A stretch of 64,000 nt of DNA from Arthrobacter saudimassiliensis (GCA_900016675.1 LN483070.1:62001-126000), one strand, 5' to 3'. Shown: positions 38,020 to 46,822, counted from the first letter of the stretch. Numbers and translations: made by a program. Notes: a model not told the origin generated them from the sequence alone.

Positions 38020-39909
38020 CTAGGCTGCGGCGGCGAAGCGCTCGCGCAGTTCGGCCAGCCGGTCCTTCAGCTGCTCGGGCAGCGATTCGCCGAACTGGGC
38101 GTACCACTCCTCGATGCCGGCGAGTTCGGCGCCCCATTCCTCCGGATCGACCCGGACGGCCACCTCGACGTCGGCCGGGGTCATGTCCAGGCCGGTCAGG
38201 TCCAGCGCATCTGAGGTCGGCACGTAGCCGATCGGAGTTTCGACGGCGTCGGCCTTGCCTTCCAGGCGCTCCACGACCCACTTCAGGACGCGGGAGTTGT
38301 CGCCGAAGCCGGGCCAGGCGAAGCCGCCGTCAGCGGTGCGGCGGAACCAGTTGACCAGGAAGATCTTCGGCAGCTTCTCCTGGTTGGCCTTGCTGCTGAG
38401 CTCGATCCAGTGGCGCAGGTAGTCGCCGGCGTCGTAGCCGATGAAGGGCAGCATCGCCATCGGGTCGCGGCGCACGACGCCGACCTGGCCGGCTGCCGCC
38501 GCGGTGGTCTCGGAGGAGAGCGTGGAGCCCATGAAGATGCCGCTGGCCCAGTCGCGCGCCTGGGTCACCAGCGGAACCGTGGTCTTGCGCCGCCCGCCGA
38601 ACAGGATGGCCGAGATCGGCACCCCGTTCGGGGAGTGGTACTCCTCCGCCAGCATGTCGATCTGGTCGATCGGGGTGCAGAACCGCGAGTTCGGGTGCGC
38701 GGCCGGGTGGCCGGCGTCGGGCGTCCACTCGTTGCCGCGCCAGTCCGTCAGGTGTGCCGGCACCTCGTCGGTCATGCCCTCCCACCAGACGCCGCCGTCG
38801 TCGGTGAGGGCCACGTTGGTGAAGATGGAGTTGCCCTTGGCGATGGCGCGCATGGCATTGGGGTTGGTGCTCCAGCCGGTGCCGGGGGCGACGCCGAACA
38901 GGCCCGCCTCCGGGTTGACCGCCCGCAGTTCCCCGTCCTTGCCGAAACGCATCCAGGTGATGTCATCGCCCAGCGTCTCGGCCTTCCAGCCGTCGACCGT
39001 CGGGTCGAGCAGGGCCAGGTTGGTCTTGCCGCAGGCGGACGGGAAGGCCGCCGAGATGTAGTAGTTCTTCTGCTCGGGGCTGGTGAGCTTCAGGATGAGC
39101 ATGTGCTCGGCCAGCCAGCCCTCGTCACGCGCCATGACGGAGGCGATGCGCAGGGCGTAGCACTTCTTGCCGAGCAGGGCGTTGCCGCCGTAGCCGGAGC
39201 CGTAGGACCAGATGGAGCGGTCCTCGGGGAAGTGCACGATCCACTTCTCGTCGCTGCAGGGCCAGGGCACGTCCTGCTCGCCCTCGGCCAGCGGCGCGCC
39301 GACGGAGTGCAGGGCGGGGACGAAGAACGCGTCCAGCTCCTCCATCTTGCGCAGCACGTCGGTGCCGATGCGGGCCATGATGCGCATGGACGCGACGACG
39401 TAGGCGCTGTCGGTGATCTCCACGCCGAACTTGGGATCGTCGGCCTCGAGGTGGCCCATGACGAACGGAATGACGTACATGGTGCGCCCGCGCATGGAGC
39501 CGGAGAACAGCCCGTTGAGCTTCTCCCGCATCTTCGCCGGTTCCATCCAGTTGTTGGTGAAACCTGCGTCCTCTTCCTTTTCGGAGCAGATGAAGGTCTG
39601 CTCCTCGACGCGGGCCACGTCCTTGGGATCGGAGAAGGCCGCGAAGGAGTTGGGGAACTTCTCCTGGTTCAGGCGGATCAGCGTGCCGGACTCGACCAGC
39701 TCGTCTGTCAGCGCCTTGTTTTCCTCAGCGGATCCGTTGACCCAGTACACGCGGTCAGGCTGCGTCAGCTCGGCGACTTCCCGTACCCAGTCCAGCAGGG
39801 CACGGTGGGTGGTGGGAGCAGCGGCTCCCTCTGTGGTCTGCTCCGGCGCGGCCGGAGCAGCGTTCTTGCCGTCCTCATCGAGAACTAGCTGACGCGCGTC
39901 ATCGCCCAT
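38020..39909 (-). CDS. pckG: Phosphoenolpyruvate carboxykinase (GTP)
   Basis: A 629-residue GTP-dependent PEP carboxykinase, which makes PEP from oxaloacetate in gluconeogenesis. The nucleotide loop with the reactive Cys is [15 protein letters not shown] (near residue 290), preceded by the family stretch [27 protein letters not shown] and the [11 protein letters not shown] block follow. The ATG at 39909 has GGGAAGAG upstream; the longer open frame upstream is not used. The protein has a 40-residue Ala/Glu-rich N-terminus. A 12-bp palindrome lies 163 bp upstream of the start and may be an operator. Confidence 0.97.
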   Translation of the reverse strand: MGDDARQLVLDEDGKNAAPAAPEQTTEGAAAPTTHRALLDWVREVAELTQPDRVYWVNGSAEENKALTDELVESGTLIRLNQEKFPNSFAAFSDPKDVARVEEQTFICSEKEEDAGFTNNWMEPAKMREKLNGLFSGSMRGRTMYVIPFVMGHLEADDPKFGVEITDSAYVVASMRIMARIGTDVLRKMEELDAFFVPALHSVGAPLAEGEQDVPWPCSDEKWIVHFPEDRSIWSYGSGYGGNALLGKKCYALRIASVMARDEGWLAEHMLILKLTSPEQKNYYISAAFPSACGKTNLALLDPTVDGWKAETLGDDITWMRFGKDGELRAVNPEAGLFGVAPGTGWSTNPNAMRAIAKGNSIFTNVALTDDGGVWWEGMTDEVPAHLTDWRGNEWTPDAGHPAAHPNSRFCTPIDQIDMLAEEYHSPNGVPISAILFGGRRKTTVPLVTQARDWASGIFMGSTLSSETTAAAAGQVGVVRRDPMAMLPFIGYDAGDYLRHWIELSSKANQEKLPKIFLVNWFRRTADGGFAWPGFGDNSRVLKWVVERLEGKADAVETPIGYVPTSDALDLTGLDMTPADVEVAVRVDPEEWGAELAGIEEWYAQFGESLPEQLKDRLAELRERFAAAA

Positions 39910-40071
39910 GACTCTTCCCTTCGTTGGGTCAGTGGTGTGTTCCGATGCTAGTTGTCCGCCCTGTGACGGCTGAGACAAAGGTGATACGAATGCCCCGTGA
40001 CCTCCTCCACGTCCCTTGAATTTCCGGGGTTTCCCCACCCCCTCCCGCCTGCCCGTGTGACAAAGGTCATA

Positions 40072-40083
40072 TAGACCGGTCTA
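40072..40083. promoter_or_regulatory. Perfect palindrome TAGACCGGTCTA, candidate operator
   Basis: A perfect 12-bp inverted repeat in the 303-bp spacer between pckG and tRNA-Arg. Such short perfect palindromes are typical sites for TetR-type dimers. It lies 163 nt upstream of pckG and about 95 nt upstream of the tRNA promoter; which gene it serves is unknown. The rest of the spacer holds the pckG promoter region and nothing else that I can name. Confidence 0.45.
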
Positions 40084-40166
40084 GTCTTGCAGGTCACACT
40101 CCCTCGATTAGGTGTTTGTTCCGAAACCCCGTATAGTTGATGAAGGCCGAGCGGCCCGGGAAGTTT

Positions 40167-40195
40167 TTGACAGACCGGACGCCGGAACGGAAAAT
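40167..40195 (+). promoter_or_regulatory. Promoter of tRNA-Arg
   Basis: Consensus -35 TTGACA (40167-40172), a 17-nt spacer, and GAAAAT (40190-40195) as -10. Transcription would begin about 10 nt upstream of the tRNA. Confidence 0.7.
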
Positions 40196-40212
40196 TGAAG
40201 AATATTCCGAAT

Positions 40213-40288
40213 GCGTGCGTAGCTCAACGGATAGAGCATCTGACTACGGATCAGAAGGTTGGGGGTTCGAATCCCTTCGCGCGCACCA
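40213..40288 (+). tRNA. tRNA-Arg (anticodon ACG)
   Basis: A 76-nt tRNA with acceptor GCGTGCG against CGCGCGC (one G-U pair), discriminator A and encoded CCA. The anticodon loop CTACGGA in a TCTGA/TCAGA stem carries A34, the substrate of the TadA deaminase encoded at 44710. Confidence 0.97.
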
Positions 40289-40292
40289 TACA

Positions 40293-40336
40293 GACCCCGT
40301 CTGAACTGGTTTTGACCAGTCAGGCGGGGTTTTTGG
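40293..40336 (+). terminator. Intrinsic terminator after tRNA-Arg
   Basis: A long hairpin (ACCCCGTCTGAACTGGT against ACCAGTCAGGCGGGGT) followed by a T-run. Confidence 0.9.
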
Positions 40337-40394
40337 TTATCAGGCCGCTTCCCGCCCTTGTGCCGCCCTTCACCCGGCTGGCAGGGTCGGAGAC

Positions 40395-41864
40395 ATGACA
40401 GCCGACAACAGCAGCAGCGGGAGCAGGGTCGACGTCGTGGTGATCGGCGGCGGGGCCGTAGGCGAGAACGTCGCCGGACGCACGGCGGCCGCCGGGCTCG
40501 ACACCGTCCTCGTGGAGAATTCCCTGATCGGCGGGGAGTGCTCCTACTGGGCGTGCATGCCGTCCAAGGCCCTCCTGCATCCCGGCACCGCGCTGGCCGC
40601 AGCACGCAGCCTGCCCGGCGCTGCCGAAGCCGTCACCGGAGACCTTGACGCCCGGGAGGTCCTGGCCCGGCGGAACGCCTTTACCTCCAACTGGGACGAC
40701 GCCTCCCAGGCGGACTGGGTGCGCGACGCCGGAATCCGCCTCATCCGCGGCACCGGAACGCTGACGGCGCCCCGCGACGTGCAGGTCCGAACGGGGGACG
40801 GCGAGGTGGTGCACCTGCATGCCCGCTTCGCCGTGGTGCTGGCGACCGGCTCGTATCCCACCCCTCCCCCGATACCGGGACTGGACACCGTCGATTACTG
40901 GACCACCCGGGAGGCCACCTCCGCACAGGAGGTGCCGCAGAGCCTGGCCGTGGTGGGAGGCGGCGTGGCCGGCACCGAGCTGGCCCAGGCCTGGGCCCGG
41001 CTCGGTGCCCGGGTCACCCTCCTTGCCCGGCACGATGTCCTCGGCTCCTTTCCGGAACCGGCACGCGCGCTGGTCAAGGCTTCGCTGGAGGCCGACGGCG
41101 TCGACCTGCGCCTGCACTGTTCACCCACCGGGGTGCGGGAAACCGGCGACGGGATCAGTTTGTCGCTGGACGACGGCGACACGGTCGTCGCCGAGAAGCT
41201 GCTGGTGGCCACGGGACGGACCCCTGCACTCGCCGGGCTGGGCCTGGAGAAGCTGATTGAGGACGGGGCGCTGCCCGCTGATCCGAAACTGGCTGATCCC
41301 CGGCACGGGGTCCTGGTCACCGATCCGTCCGGCCTCGCGGCCGGAACGGACTGGCTGTACGCCGTCGGCGACGCCGCCGGCAAGGTGCTGCTGACCCATC
41401 AGGGCAAGTACGAGGCGCGGGCCGCCGGCTCCGCGATCGCGGCCCGGGCCCGCGGAAAGCTGCAGGGCCGGCCGTCGGACTGGAGCGCCGAGGCGGCCAC
41501 CGCGGATGAGCGGGCGGTGCCGCAGGTGGTTTTCACCGATCCCGAGGTGGCCCAGGTGGGCCTCGATCTGCCGGCCGCGCGCGCCGCCGGCTTCAACGCG
41601 TCCGAGACGGCCCTGGACATCGACGTCGCCGGCGCGGCCCTGCTGCGCCGGGATTACTCCGGCTGGGCTTCGATGGTGGTGGATGAGGACCGACACGTGG
41701 TCCTCGGCATGTGCTTCGCCGGCCCCGGCGTGTCGGAACTGCTGCATGCGGCGACCATCGCCGTGGTGGGGCAGGTGCCCCTGGACCGGCTGTGGCACGC
41801 GGTGCCCGCCTACCCTACGGTCAGCGAGGTGTGGCTGCGGCTGCTGGAGAAATACGGCCTTTAG
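40395..41864 (+). CDS. FAD-dependent pyridine nucleotide-disulfide oxidoreductase
   Basis: A 489-residue class I flavoprotein disulfide reductase related to dihydrolipoamide, mercuric and mycothione reductases. FAD fold: VVVIGGGAVGENVAGR (residues 14-29). The redox Cys pair is in GGECSYWACMPSKALL. The NAD(P) fold is AVVGGGVAGTELAQAW, and the second FAD motif is LYAVGDAAGK. The C-terminal HAVPAYPTVSEVWLRLLE replaces the HAHPT motif of true lipoamide reductases, so the substrate is uncertain. GGAG lies just before the ATG. It converges with the SixA gene. Confidence 0.9.
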   Translation: MTADNSSSGSRVDVVVIGGGAVGENVAGRTAAAGLDTVLVENSLIGGECSYWACMPSKALLHPGTALAAARSLPGAAEAVTGDLDAREVLARRNAFTSNWDDASQADWVRDAGIRLIRGTGTLTAPRDVQVRTGDGEVVHLHARFAVVLATGSYPTPPPIPGLDTVDYWTTREATSAQEVPQSLAVVGGGVAGTELAQAWARLGARVTLLARHDVLGSFPEPARALVKASLEADGVDLRLHCSPTGVRETGDGISLSLDDGDTVVAEKLLVATGRTPALAGLGLEKLIEDGALPADPKLADPRHGVLVTDPSGLAAGTDWLYAVGDAAGKVLLTHQGKYEARAAGSAIAARARGKLQGRPSDWSAEAATADERAVPQVVFTDPEVAQVGLDLPAARAAGFNASETALDIDVAGAALLRRDYSGWASMVVDEDRHVVLGMCFAGPGVSELLHAATIAVVGQVPLDRLWHAVPAYPTVSEVWLRLLEKYGL

Positions 41865-41898
41865 GCGGCGCCGCCTGGAAGGCGGACAGCCGTGCCCG

Positions 41899-42423
41899 TC
41901 AGCGGCCGGGCGGGATCACGAAGCCGGTGACCCGGGCGTCCCGGCCGTCCAGTTCCGCCCACGGGCGGTCGGTCCGCAGCACCGTCAGCGCCGCCGTCGG
42001 GTAGTGCGTGGCCAGCTCCATGACCGGCTCCTCGTCGGAGTCCACGGACGCGAGCCGCATGGCGACCTCCTGGACGGCGGGCATGTGCGCCACCACCAGC
42101 AACGTCCGCACGGTCTCCGGAACGTGGTTGATCACGGCGAGGACGGTCGCCGCGTCGGCGTCGTACAGCCGGTCTTCCAGGCGCGGGGTGGGGGCTTTAT
42201 CACCCAGTTCCCGGCACACCCAGGTGCAGGTCTGCCGGGTGCGCAGCGCCGAGGAGCATAGGATGTAGTGCGGAACGTGCCCGTTGTCGACCATCCAGGT
42301 GCCGGCCGTCGGTGCATCCCGGTGTCCGCGGCCGGAGAGCGGACGCTCAAAATCGTCCACGCCCAGCGGCCAGTCCGCCTTCGCATGGCGCAGCAGCATC
42401 AGCGTCTTGGTTTGGCCGTCCAT
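41899..42423 (-). CDS. SixA-type histidine phosphatase
   Basis: A 174-residue histidine phosphatase with the phospho-acceptor motif LLRHAKADWP at residues 9-18 and a second His in VVAHMPAVQE. SixA enzymes remove phosphate from histidine phosphotransfer or PTS proteins; the small size and RHAKA motif fit this branch better than phosphoglycerate mutase. A TAGACT box six bases before the ATG suggests a leaderless mRNA. A receiver-less winged-helix gene lies upstream on the same strand; a functional link is only a guess. Confidence 0.88.
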   Translation of the reverse strand: MDGQTKTLMLLRHAKADWPLGVDDFERPLSGRGHRDAPTAGTWMVDNGHVPHYILCSSALRTRQTCTWVCRELGDKAPTPRLEDRLYDADAATVLAVINHVPETVRTLLVVAHMPAVQEVAMRLASVDSDEEPVMELATHYPTAALTVLRTDRPWAELDGRDARVTGFVIPPGR

Positions 42424-42429
42424 TCGGCC

Positions 42430-42435
42430 AGTCTA
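42430..42435 (-). promoter_or_regulatory. Probable -10 box for leaderless start at 42423
   Basis: TAGACT on the minus strand ends 6 nt before the ATG. Confidence 0.5.
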
Positions 42436-42506
42436 TCGGCGCCGGACGGACAGCCTGCATCGGGAGGGCGCGCCGGGGCAGCCGCAGCTGCCCCGGCGGC
42501 CACCGG

Positions 42507-43382
42507 CTAGATGCTGTATTCCGGAGCGGCCCAGACGACCACTTCAGGATGCTCGTAGAACCGGTACCCCTGTCCGCGGACGGTGCGCACCGTGTTGGCC
42601 AGCCGGCCCAGCTTGGAACGCAGCCGGCGGATGTGCACATCGATGGTGCGCTCGTTGGGGACTTCCTCGGCGTTGCGCCACAGCCCGCTGAGCAGCTCCT
42701 CACGGCCGACCGTGCGGCTGCCGTTCTCCACCAGGTAGTTGAGCAGCTCGAATTCCTTGAAGGTCAGGTTCAGCGTTTCGCCGTCCAGGTGCACTTCGCG
42801 GCGGGACAGGTCGATCAGCACGCCGGAGGGCCGCTGGGCAGCCGGCGTCGGCGGAGCGGGGACCGGCGGCTCGACCCGTGCCCGGCGGCTGACGGTGGGA
42901 TCGCCGAGGGCCTGGCGCACGACTTCGAGGTCGGTGCCCGGCGCCGCAGCCGGAGCAAGGGCGACGGCGGCGTGGCTCTGCGCGTTGGGAACCAGCGTCT
43001 GGGCGTAGGTCCGCAGCTCCTGCGCCAGCTTGGTGAGGCTGGTGCCGGCGGCTGCTGCGCTCTCTTCATCCAGGCCCACATAAATGACAAACCCCCGCGC
43101 CACGGTGTCGGCGGCCACCGGCTGAGGGCCGGGCACGCCCTGCGGGGCAACAACGGGGGTTGGGGCGGTCATCGGCTGTCCTTCCGGACGGGCGGCTCCG
43201 GAGAACCTGTTGGCCTGCAGGTCCGGCCCCGCCCCGGGGTAGGCAGGCTGACCGAAGGAGGGAGCGCCGTACGCGGGAGCGTAGGGCCGGGGGAACCCGG
43301 CAGGCTGCTGCCGCAGCGGGCCGGCGGCGCGGCCCTGGGGATTGCGGAGGGAGATGTGGACGTACCCGGATGCTACTGACAT
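42507..43382 (-). CDS. OmpR/PhoB-type winged-helix regulator without receiver domain
   Basis: A 291-residue protein. The last 95 residues are an OmpR/PhoB DNA-binding wing (LTFKEFELLNYLVENGSR, NERTIDVHIRRLRSKLG, VRTVRGQGYRFYE). There is no phospho-acceptor receiver domain. The N-terminal 85 residues are Pro/Gly-rich, followed by a helical region (about 95-180) of unknown type that may sense a signal or bind a partner. Start chosen at 43382, with a GAGG site; another ATG lies four codons upstream. A 592-bp spacer lies upstream, long enough for complex control. Confidence 0.85.
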   Translation of the reverse strand: MSVASGYVHISLRNPQGRAAGPLRQQPAGFPRPYAPAYGAPSFGQPAYPGAGPDLQANRFSGAARPEGQPMTAPTPVVAPQGVPGPQPVAADTVARGFVIYVGLDEESAAAAGTSLTKLAQELRTYAQTLVPNAQSHAAVALAPAAAPGTDLEVVRQALGDPTVSRRARVEPPVPAPPTPAAQRPSGVLIDLSRREVHLDGETLNLTFKEFELLNYLVENGSRTVGREELLSGLWRNAEEVPNERTIDVHIRRLRSKLGRLANTVRTVRGQGYRFYEHPEVVVWAAPEYSI

Positions 43383-43974
43383 GTGGAACCTCAATGGTGA
43401 ATTGCCGTCATCACGGCTCGAATGCAGGGGGTGTGCCCGGTCGAGATGGCGATAGATGCCCGGCGTTGGGCCTTGAGTGATGTTTGCCTGGGAGGGGGGT
43501 GGGTCCTAGGCGTGCATTCGACAACAGCAGGCACCCAGCTCGGCGGATAGGCCGGGACGGAAAGCCGGAACACATGCTGTCGTGGTGTTGTTCACTTTAC
43601 GGATTATTGCATGTAACAAAGCCCGGAGCGCAAGTAACAATATGGTTGCCGTCTCACATAGTGGACAGAAAAGGGTCGTTTGTGAGTCATATCACTGAGA
43701 GAACCCCGTAATCACGGGGAACGGCCGTCAACCCGCCTGAGCCCGTGTACTCGATACTCAAGGTCCCGCTATCCAGCGGATTCCGGGTGTGGGACGGTGA
43801 AAAAGGGGCCGCCGACCGGCGCCCTGGGGGCCCCGCCGGGCAGGGGTTTTTGCTAAGGATGCTTAGCTCAGGCGGTTCGTCAAGCCGAATCCGCGCGTCC
43901 ACATACTGGACACGCCATCGGGCGCCGGGCAGCCCTCTGGGACGCCGTAGGGGTACCCTGCGCCCGGGTCGCGC
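43383..43974. other. 592-bp intergenic region upstream of the winged-helix gene
   Basis: No credible gene on either strand. The part from about 43560 to 43720 is clearly AT-richer than the surroundings and probably holds the promoter of the winged-helix gene, giving a leader of 200 nt or more. A small perfect hairpin (CCCCGT-AATC-ACGGGG) lies near 43705-43720. I recognise no riboswitch family. Confidence 0.5.
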
Positions 43975-44610
43975 CTAGTGCGCGACGCCGTAGAGCCGGT
44001 CGCCGGCGTCGCCCAGCCCGGGGACGATGTAGGCCTTCTCGTTCAGCCGCTCATCGATGGAGGCGAGCACGATGGTGACGTCGGCGTCCGCGAGCTCCTC
44101 TTCGAGGACCTTCAGGCCTTCCGGGGCCGCCAGGAGGCAGATGCAGGTGACGTCGGCGGCGCCGCGCTTGAAGAGGAACTTGATGGCCTCGCGCAGCGTG
44201 CCTCCGGTGGCGAGCATCGGATCGAGCACGAAGACCTGACGGCCGGTGAGGTCGTCCGGAAGGCGCTCGGCGTAGGTGATCGCCTCGAGGGTCTCCTCGT
44301 TGCGGGCCATGCCCAGGAAACCCACCTCGGCGGTGGGGACCAGGCGGACCATGCCCTCGAGCATGCCAAGGCCGGCGCGCAGGATCGGCACCACCAGCGG
44401 GGTCGGCTTCATCAGGCCGGTGCCGACGGCCGGGGTGACCGGCGTTTCGATCTGCATCGGCTCGGTCCGGACGTGCCGCGTCGCCTCGTAGGCCAGCAGG
44501 GTCACCAGTTCCTCGGTCAGCTGCCGGAAGACCGGCGAGGAGGTGTCCTTATCCCGCAGGACGGTCAGCTTGTGGGCGACCAGGGGGTGGTCCACTACGA
44601 GTACGCGCAT
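43975..44610 (-). CDS. upp: Uracil phosphoribosyltransferase
   Basis: A 211-residue salvage enzyme making UMP from uracil and PRPP. The PRPP loop [11 protein letters not shown] (near residue 130), the central [13 protein letters not shown] and the C-terminal uracil-site stretch [12 protein letters not shown] are intact; the length is normal. A TAGTTT box six bases before the ATG fits leaderless transcription. It is divergent from tadA across 99 bp. Confidence 0.97.
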   Translation of the reverse strand: MRVLVVDHPLVAHKLTVLRDKDTSSPVFRQLTEELVTLLAYEATRHVRTEPMQIETPVTPAVGTGLMKPTPLVVPILRAGLGMLEGMVRLVPTAEVGFLGMARNEETLEAITYAERLPDDLTGRQVFVLDPMLATGGTLREAIKFLFKRGAADVTCICLLAAPEGLKVLEEELADADVTIVLASIDERLNEKAYIVPGLGDAGDRLYGVAH

Positions 44611-44616
44611 ACGTCC

Positions 44617-44622
44617 AAACTA
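44617..44622 (-). promoter_or_regulatory. Probable -10 box for leaderless start at 44610
   Basis: TAGTTT on the minus strand ends 6 nt before the upp ATG. Confidence 0.5.
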
Positions 44623-44709
44623 CCATCGCCTGCCCGGGCCCACGGGCGGGCGGGCCGGTCCCGCGGTGCGGTTAAAGGCAGGGCGCCGGAACTGCGAGAC
44701 GATGGACAC

Positions 44710-45195
44710 ATGGAGCAGCTGCCGCACCGCCACCGACAGTGGATGGATCTCGCCCTGGCCGAGGCCCGTAGTGCCTTGGCCACCGGTGACGTACCCATCG
44801 GCGCCGTCGTCGTCGGGCCGGAGGGGGAGGTGCTGGGCACCGGACGGAACGAGCGCGAGGCCAGCGGTGATCCGACCGCCCACGCCGAAGTGGTGGCGAT
44901 TCGCGACGCCGCGGCCCGGCTGGGCAGGTGGCGGCTGGATGACTGCACCCTGGTCGTGACGCTGGAGCCGTGTGCGATGTGCGCCGGGGCCATTGTCCTG
45001 GCGCGGGTGCCGCGCGTGGTGTTCGGGGCGTGGGACGAGAAGGCCGGCGCCTCGGGCTCGGTGTTCGACATCCTGCGCGAGCCGCGACTGAATCACTGGG
45101 TGGAGGTCTTTCCCGAAGTGCGCAGGGACGAGGCGGCTGCCCTGCTGACCCGGTTTTTCGCCGAGCGGCGCGGCGGGGTTTCCTCGAACGACTAA
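44710..45195 (+). CDS. tadA: tRNA adenosine(34) deaminase
   Basis: A 161-residue zinc deaminase that converts A34 of tRNA-Arg(ACG) to inosine, allowing one tRNA to read CGU, CGC and CGA. The zinc and proton-shuttle residues are in AHAEVVAI and EPCAMCAGAI. The late stretch WDEKAGASGSVFDIL is typical of TadA as opposed to cytosine deaminases. Its tRNA substrate is encoded at 40213. It is divergent from upp. Confidence 0.94.
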   Translation: MEQLPHRHRQWMDLALAEARSALATGDVPIGAVVVGPEGEVLGTGRNEREASGDPTAHAEVVAIRDAAARLGRWRLDDCTLVVTLEPCAMCAGAIVLARVPRVVFGAWDEKAGASGSVFDILREPRLNHWVEVFPEVRRDEAAALLTRFFAERRGGVSSND

Positions 45196-45246
45196 CAATC
45201 AGTAGGCTGATGGTATTCGTGGTTTCCACCAGAAGGAGGACAACGC

Positions 45247-45732
45247 ATGGCATCGGACAAGACCGGCATGGACTTTGTGGTCGAGATCCTGGAGAAGGCG
45301 AAGATCGCCCACCTGACCACCATGGACCTGGAGGGGCATCTGGTCAGCCGGCCGCTGGAGCTGCAGGAGGCGGATTCCGACGGCAACCTGTGGTTCTTCA
45401 CCCAGGACCCGTCCCACAAGGCGGATGAGATCCGCGCGAATCCCAACGTGAACGTGGCGATCCAGGATTCGAAGGGGTTCCTCTCGATCAGCGGCGCGGC
45501 GTCGCTCACCAAGGACCAGGGCCGGATCGATGAACTGTGGAAGGCGTCCGCGGCGGCCTGGTTCGAGAAGGGCCGGGAGGACCCGACGGTCGCCCTGCTC
45601 AAGGTGGATTCGCATACCGCCGAGTACTGGGCCAACGACGAGCCCAAGGTCGCCTCGGTGTTCAAGCTCGCCAAGAGCGCCGTCACCGGCGGCCAGCCCG
45701 ACGTCGGCAGGAACGACGTCGTCGAGATGTAG
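45247..45732 (+). CDS. Pyridoxamine 5'-phosphate oxidase-like FMN split-barrel protein
   Basis: A 161-residue general-stress-type flavin-binding split-barrel protein. AHLTTMDLEGHLVSRPLELQ (residues 21-40) and LWFFTQDPSHKADEIRANP match the small stress-protein 26 group. Members bind FMN or F420 and are often stress-induced; their substrates are poorly known. AGAAGGAGG lies before the ATG. It is the last chromosomal gene before tRNA-Ser(CGA) and the toxin island. Confidence 0.88.
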   Translation: MASDKTGMDFVVEILEKAKIAHLTTMDLEGHLVSRPLELQEADSDGNLWFFTQDPSHKADEIRANPNVNVAIQDSKGFLSISGAASLTKDQGRIDELWKASAAAWFEKGREDPTVALLKVDSHTAEYWANDEPKVASVFKLAKSAVTGGQPDVGRNDVVEM

Positions 45733-45791
45733 GTCTCCCCCGGCGGCCGCGTTTTGGGTCTGGGGCACCGGACCGGTAAGGTTGACGCGTT

Positions 45792-45881
45792 GGTGACGTG
45801 TCCGAGCGGCCGAAGGTGCAACACTCGAAATGTTGTTTGGTGTAAAAGCCAACGTGGGTTCAAATCCCACCGTCACCGCCA
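45792..45881 (+). tRNA. tRNA-Ser (anticodon CGA)
   Basis: Acceptor GGTGACG pairs with CGTCACC, then discriminator G and encoded CCA. The loop CTCGAAA in a CAACA/TGTTG stem reads UCG. The long variable arm fits serine. It marks the boundary of the toxin array. Confidence 0.97.
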
Positions 45882-45885
45882 ACTG

Positions 45886-45923
45886 AGAAGGCTCCGGCCC
45901 CCACGCGGGGGCCGGAGCCTTCT
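45886..45923 (+). terminator. Hairpin terminator after tRNA-Ser(CGA)
   Basis: A perfect 17-bp inverted repeat (AGAAGGCTCCGGCCCCC and its complement at 45907-45923) follows the tRNA directly. It also separates it from the minus-strand array, whose last gene ends at 45977. Confidence 0.85.
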
Positions 45924-45976
45924 GCTTATGCCCGAAAGCACACCGTCTTTGAATGGCTGCCGCTGCTATGGGCCCG

Positions 45977-46420
45977 TCAGCCAATCCGCTCGTAGGAGTA
46001 CGCCCGGGGTAAGATGTCGAACAGGTCATAGGTCCAGGCAATGGACTCGGTCGACTGGCCGACTTCAAAGGAGAAGAGACCCCCTTCGTCCAATTCCGCC
46101 GCCACCGCATCACGATTGGTGCTCGTAATGCCGGACGTCAACGACAATGTGCCGCAATCCGAAGTGCTGATCAGCACTCTCGCCCAGGAAGCAGAGCCCC
46201 TGGCACTCGCAGACCCTTCCCCTGCCACTGCATTAGTCACCGTGCATTGGATCGACACACGATTTCTCTCGTCATAGGCCAATACCAGTGCGGGTCCGGC
46301 GGCGCCACCCCCGCCCACCACGAGAACAGCGGCCATAATCCCAAAAGCCACCAGTCGATTCTGAAACACCTGCCGCCTCGGCTTGGTAGGGTGGCTCAAA
46401 CTGCCGGAAGGAACGTCCAT
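45977..46420 (-). CDS. Family A membrane protein (A1), immunity candidate
   Basis: A 147-residue protein with one membrane helix (about residues 23-48) and a C-terminal domain expected outside the membrane. Cys59 (IQCTVT) and Cys89 (SDCGTL) could form a disulfide. The block SASARGSASWARVLISTSDC is conserved in the paralogues at 53075 (truncated) and 55042. AGGAGAGAG precedes the ATG. It is the last gene of the array, 13 bp after E1 and nearest to tRNA-Ser(CGA). I recognise no named family; the immunity role is inferred from the array setting. Confidence 0.75.
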   Translation of the reverse strand: MDVPSGSLSHPTKPRRQVFQNRLVAFGIMAAVLVVGGGGAAGPALVLAYDERNRVSIQCTVTNAVAGEGSASARGSASWARVLISTSDCGTLSLTSGITSTNRDAVAAELDEGGLFSFEVGQSTESIAWTYDLFDILPRAYSYERIG

Positions 46421-46432
46421 TCTCTCTCCTGG

Positions 46433-46822
46433 TCAAAATGTGTTGCGACGACGTTTCATCGCGCGCTGTGTATACCCACGGTAGGGGCGAATAAAGTGCT
46501 TGATTCCCTCCGGCCTGCGGCGACGCATGTACTCACCTGCTCCGCAAGGAGGCATCAGAGACGACAATCGCAGTCGGATGTTCCACCAATCCGTGCTGTT
46601 GCCGTCCCGGAAGAGATGTTTTGCCGCTCGCTGGCGCTCCTGCAGGTAGACCCATGGGCCAGATGGGTCCACGCCCAGATTGTCCGCCAGCTGCTCGGCC
46701 GTGACCACTTGTACCGAGTCCAGAGCAGTCATGACTTCGTAGACGTAACACCCCTTGGCAAACAGTCCCTTGCGTTCCGGGGCTTCGACCATCCGGAGAT
46801 ACGCGTTACCTTTGATGAACAC
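46433..46822 (-). CDS. Family E protein (E1), C-terminus frameshifted
   Basis: A 129-residue soluble protein starting at GTG 46822 behind GGAAGGG. Residues 1-77 match E2 (53517) almost perfectly. After STDW the frame differs: E1 has lost one C in the run near 46583 (TTCCACCAATCC against TTCCACCCAATCC in E2). It therefore reads an Arg-rich tail of about 50 residues instead of the 19-residue end VEYPTAIVVSDASLRSR. This is probably a decayed copy. The family is unknown; it sits between F1 and A1, suggesting an immunity or accessory role. Confidence 0.6.
   Translation of the reverse strand: MFIKGNAYLRMVEAPERKGLFAKGCYVYEVMTALDSVQVVTAEQLADNLGVDPSGPWVYLQERQRAAKHLFRDGNSTDWWNIRLRLSSLMPPCGAGEYMRRRRPEGIKHFIRPYRGYTQRAMKRRRNTF

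Noticed and set aside
43799-43852. AAAAAGGGGC ... CAGGGGTTTTT as a terminator for the upp side
   Set aside because: The flanks are not complementary (both have G-runs on the same strand), so no hairpin forms.
43745-43978. Short open frames on both strands upstream of upp
   Set aside because: No ribosome site, poor composition, no conserved-looking protein.
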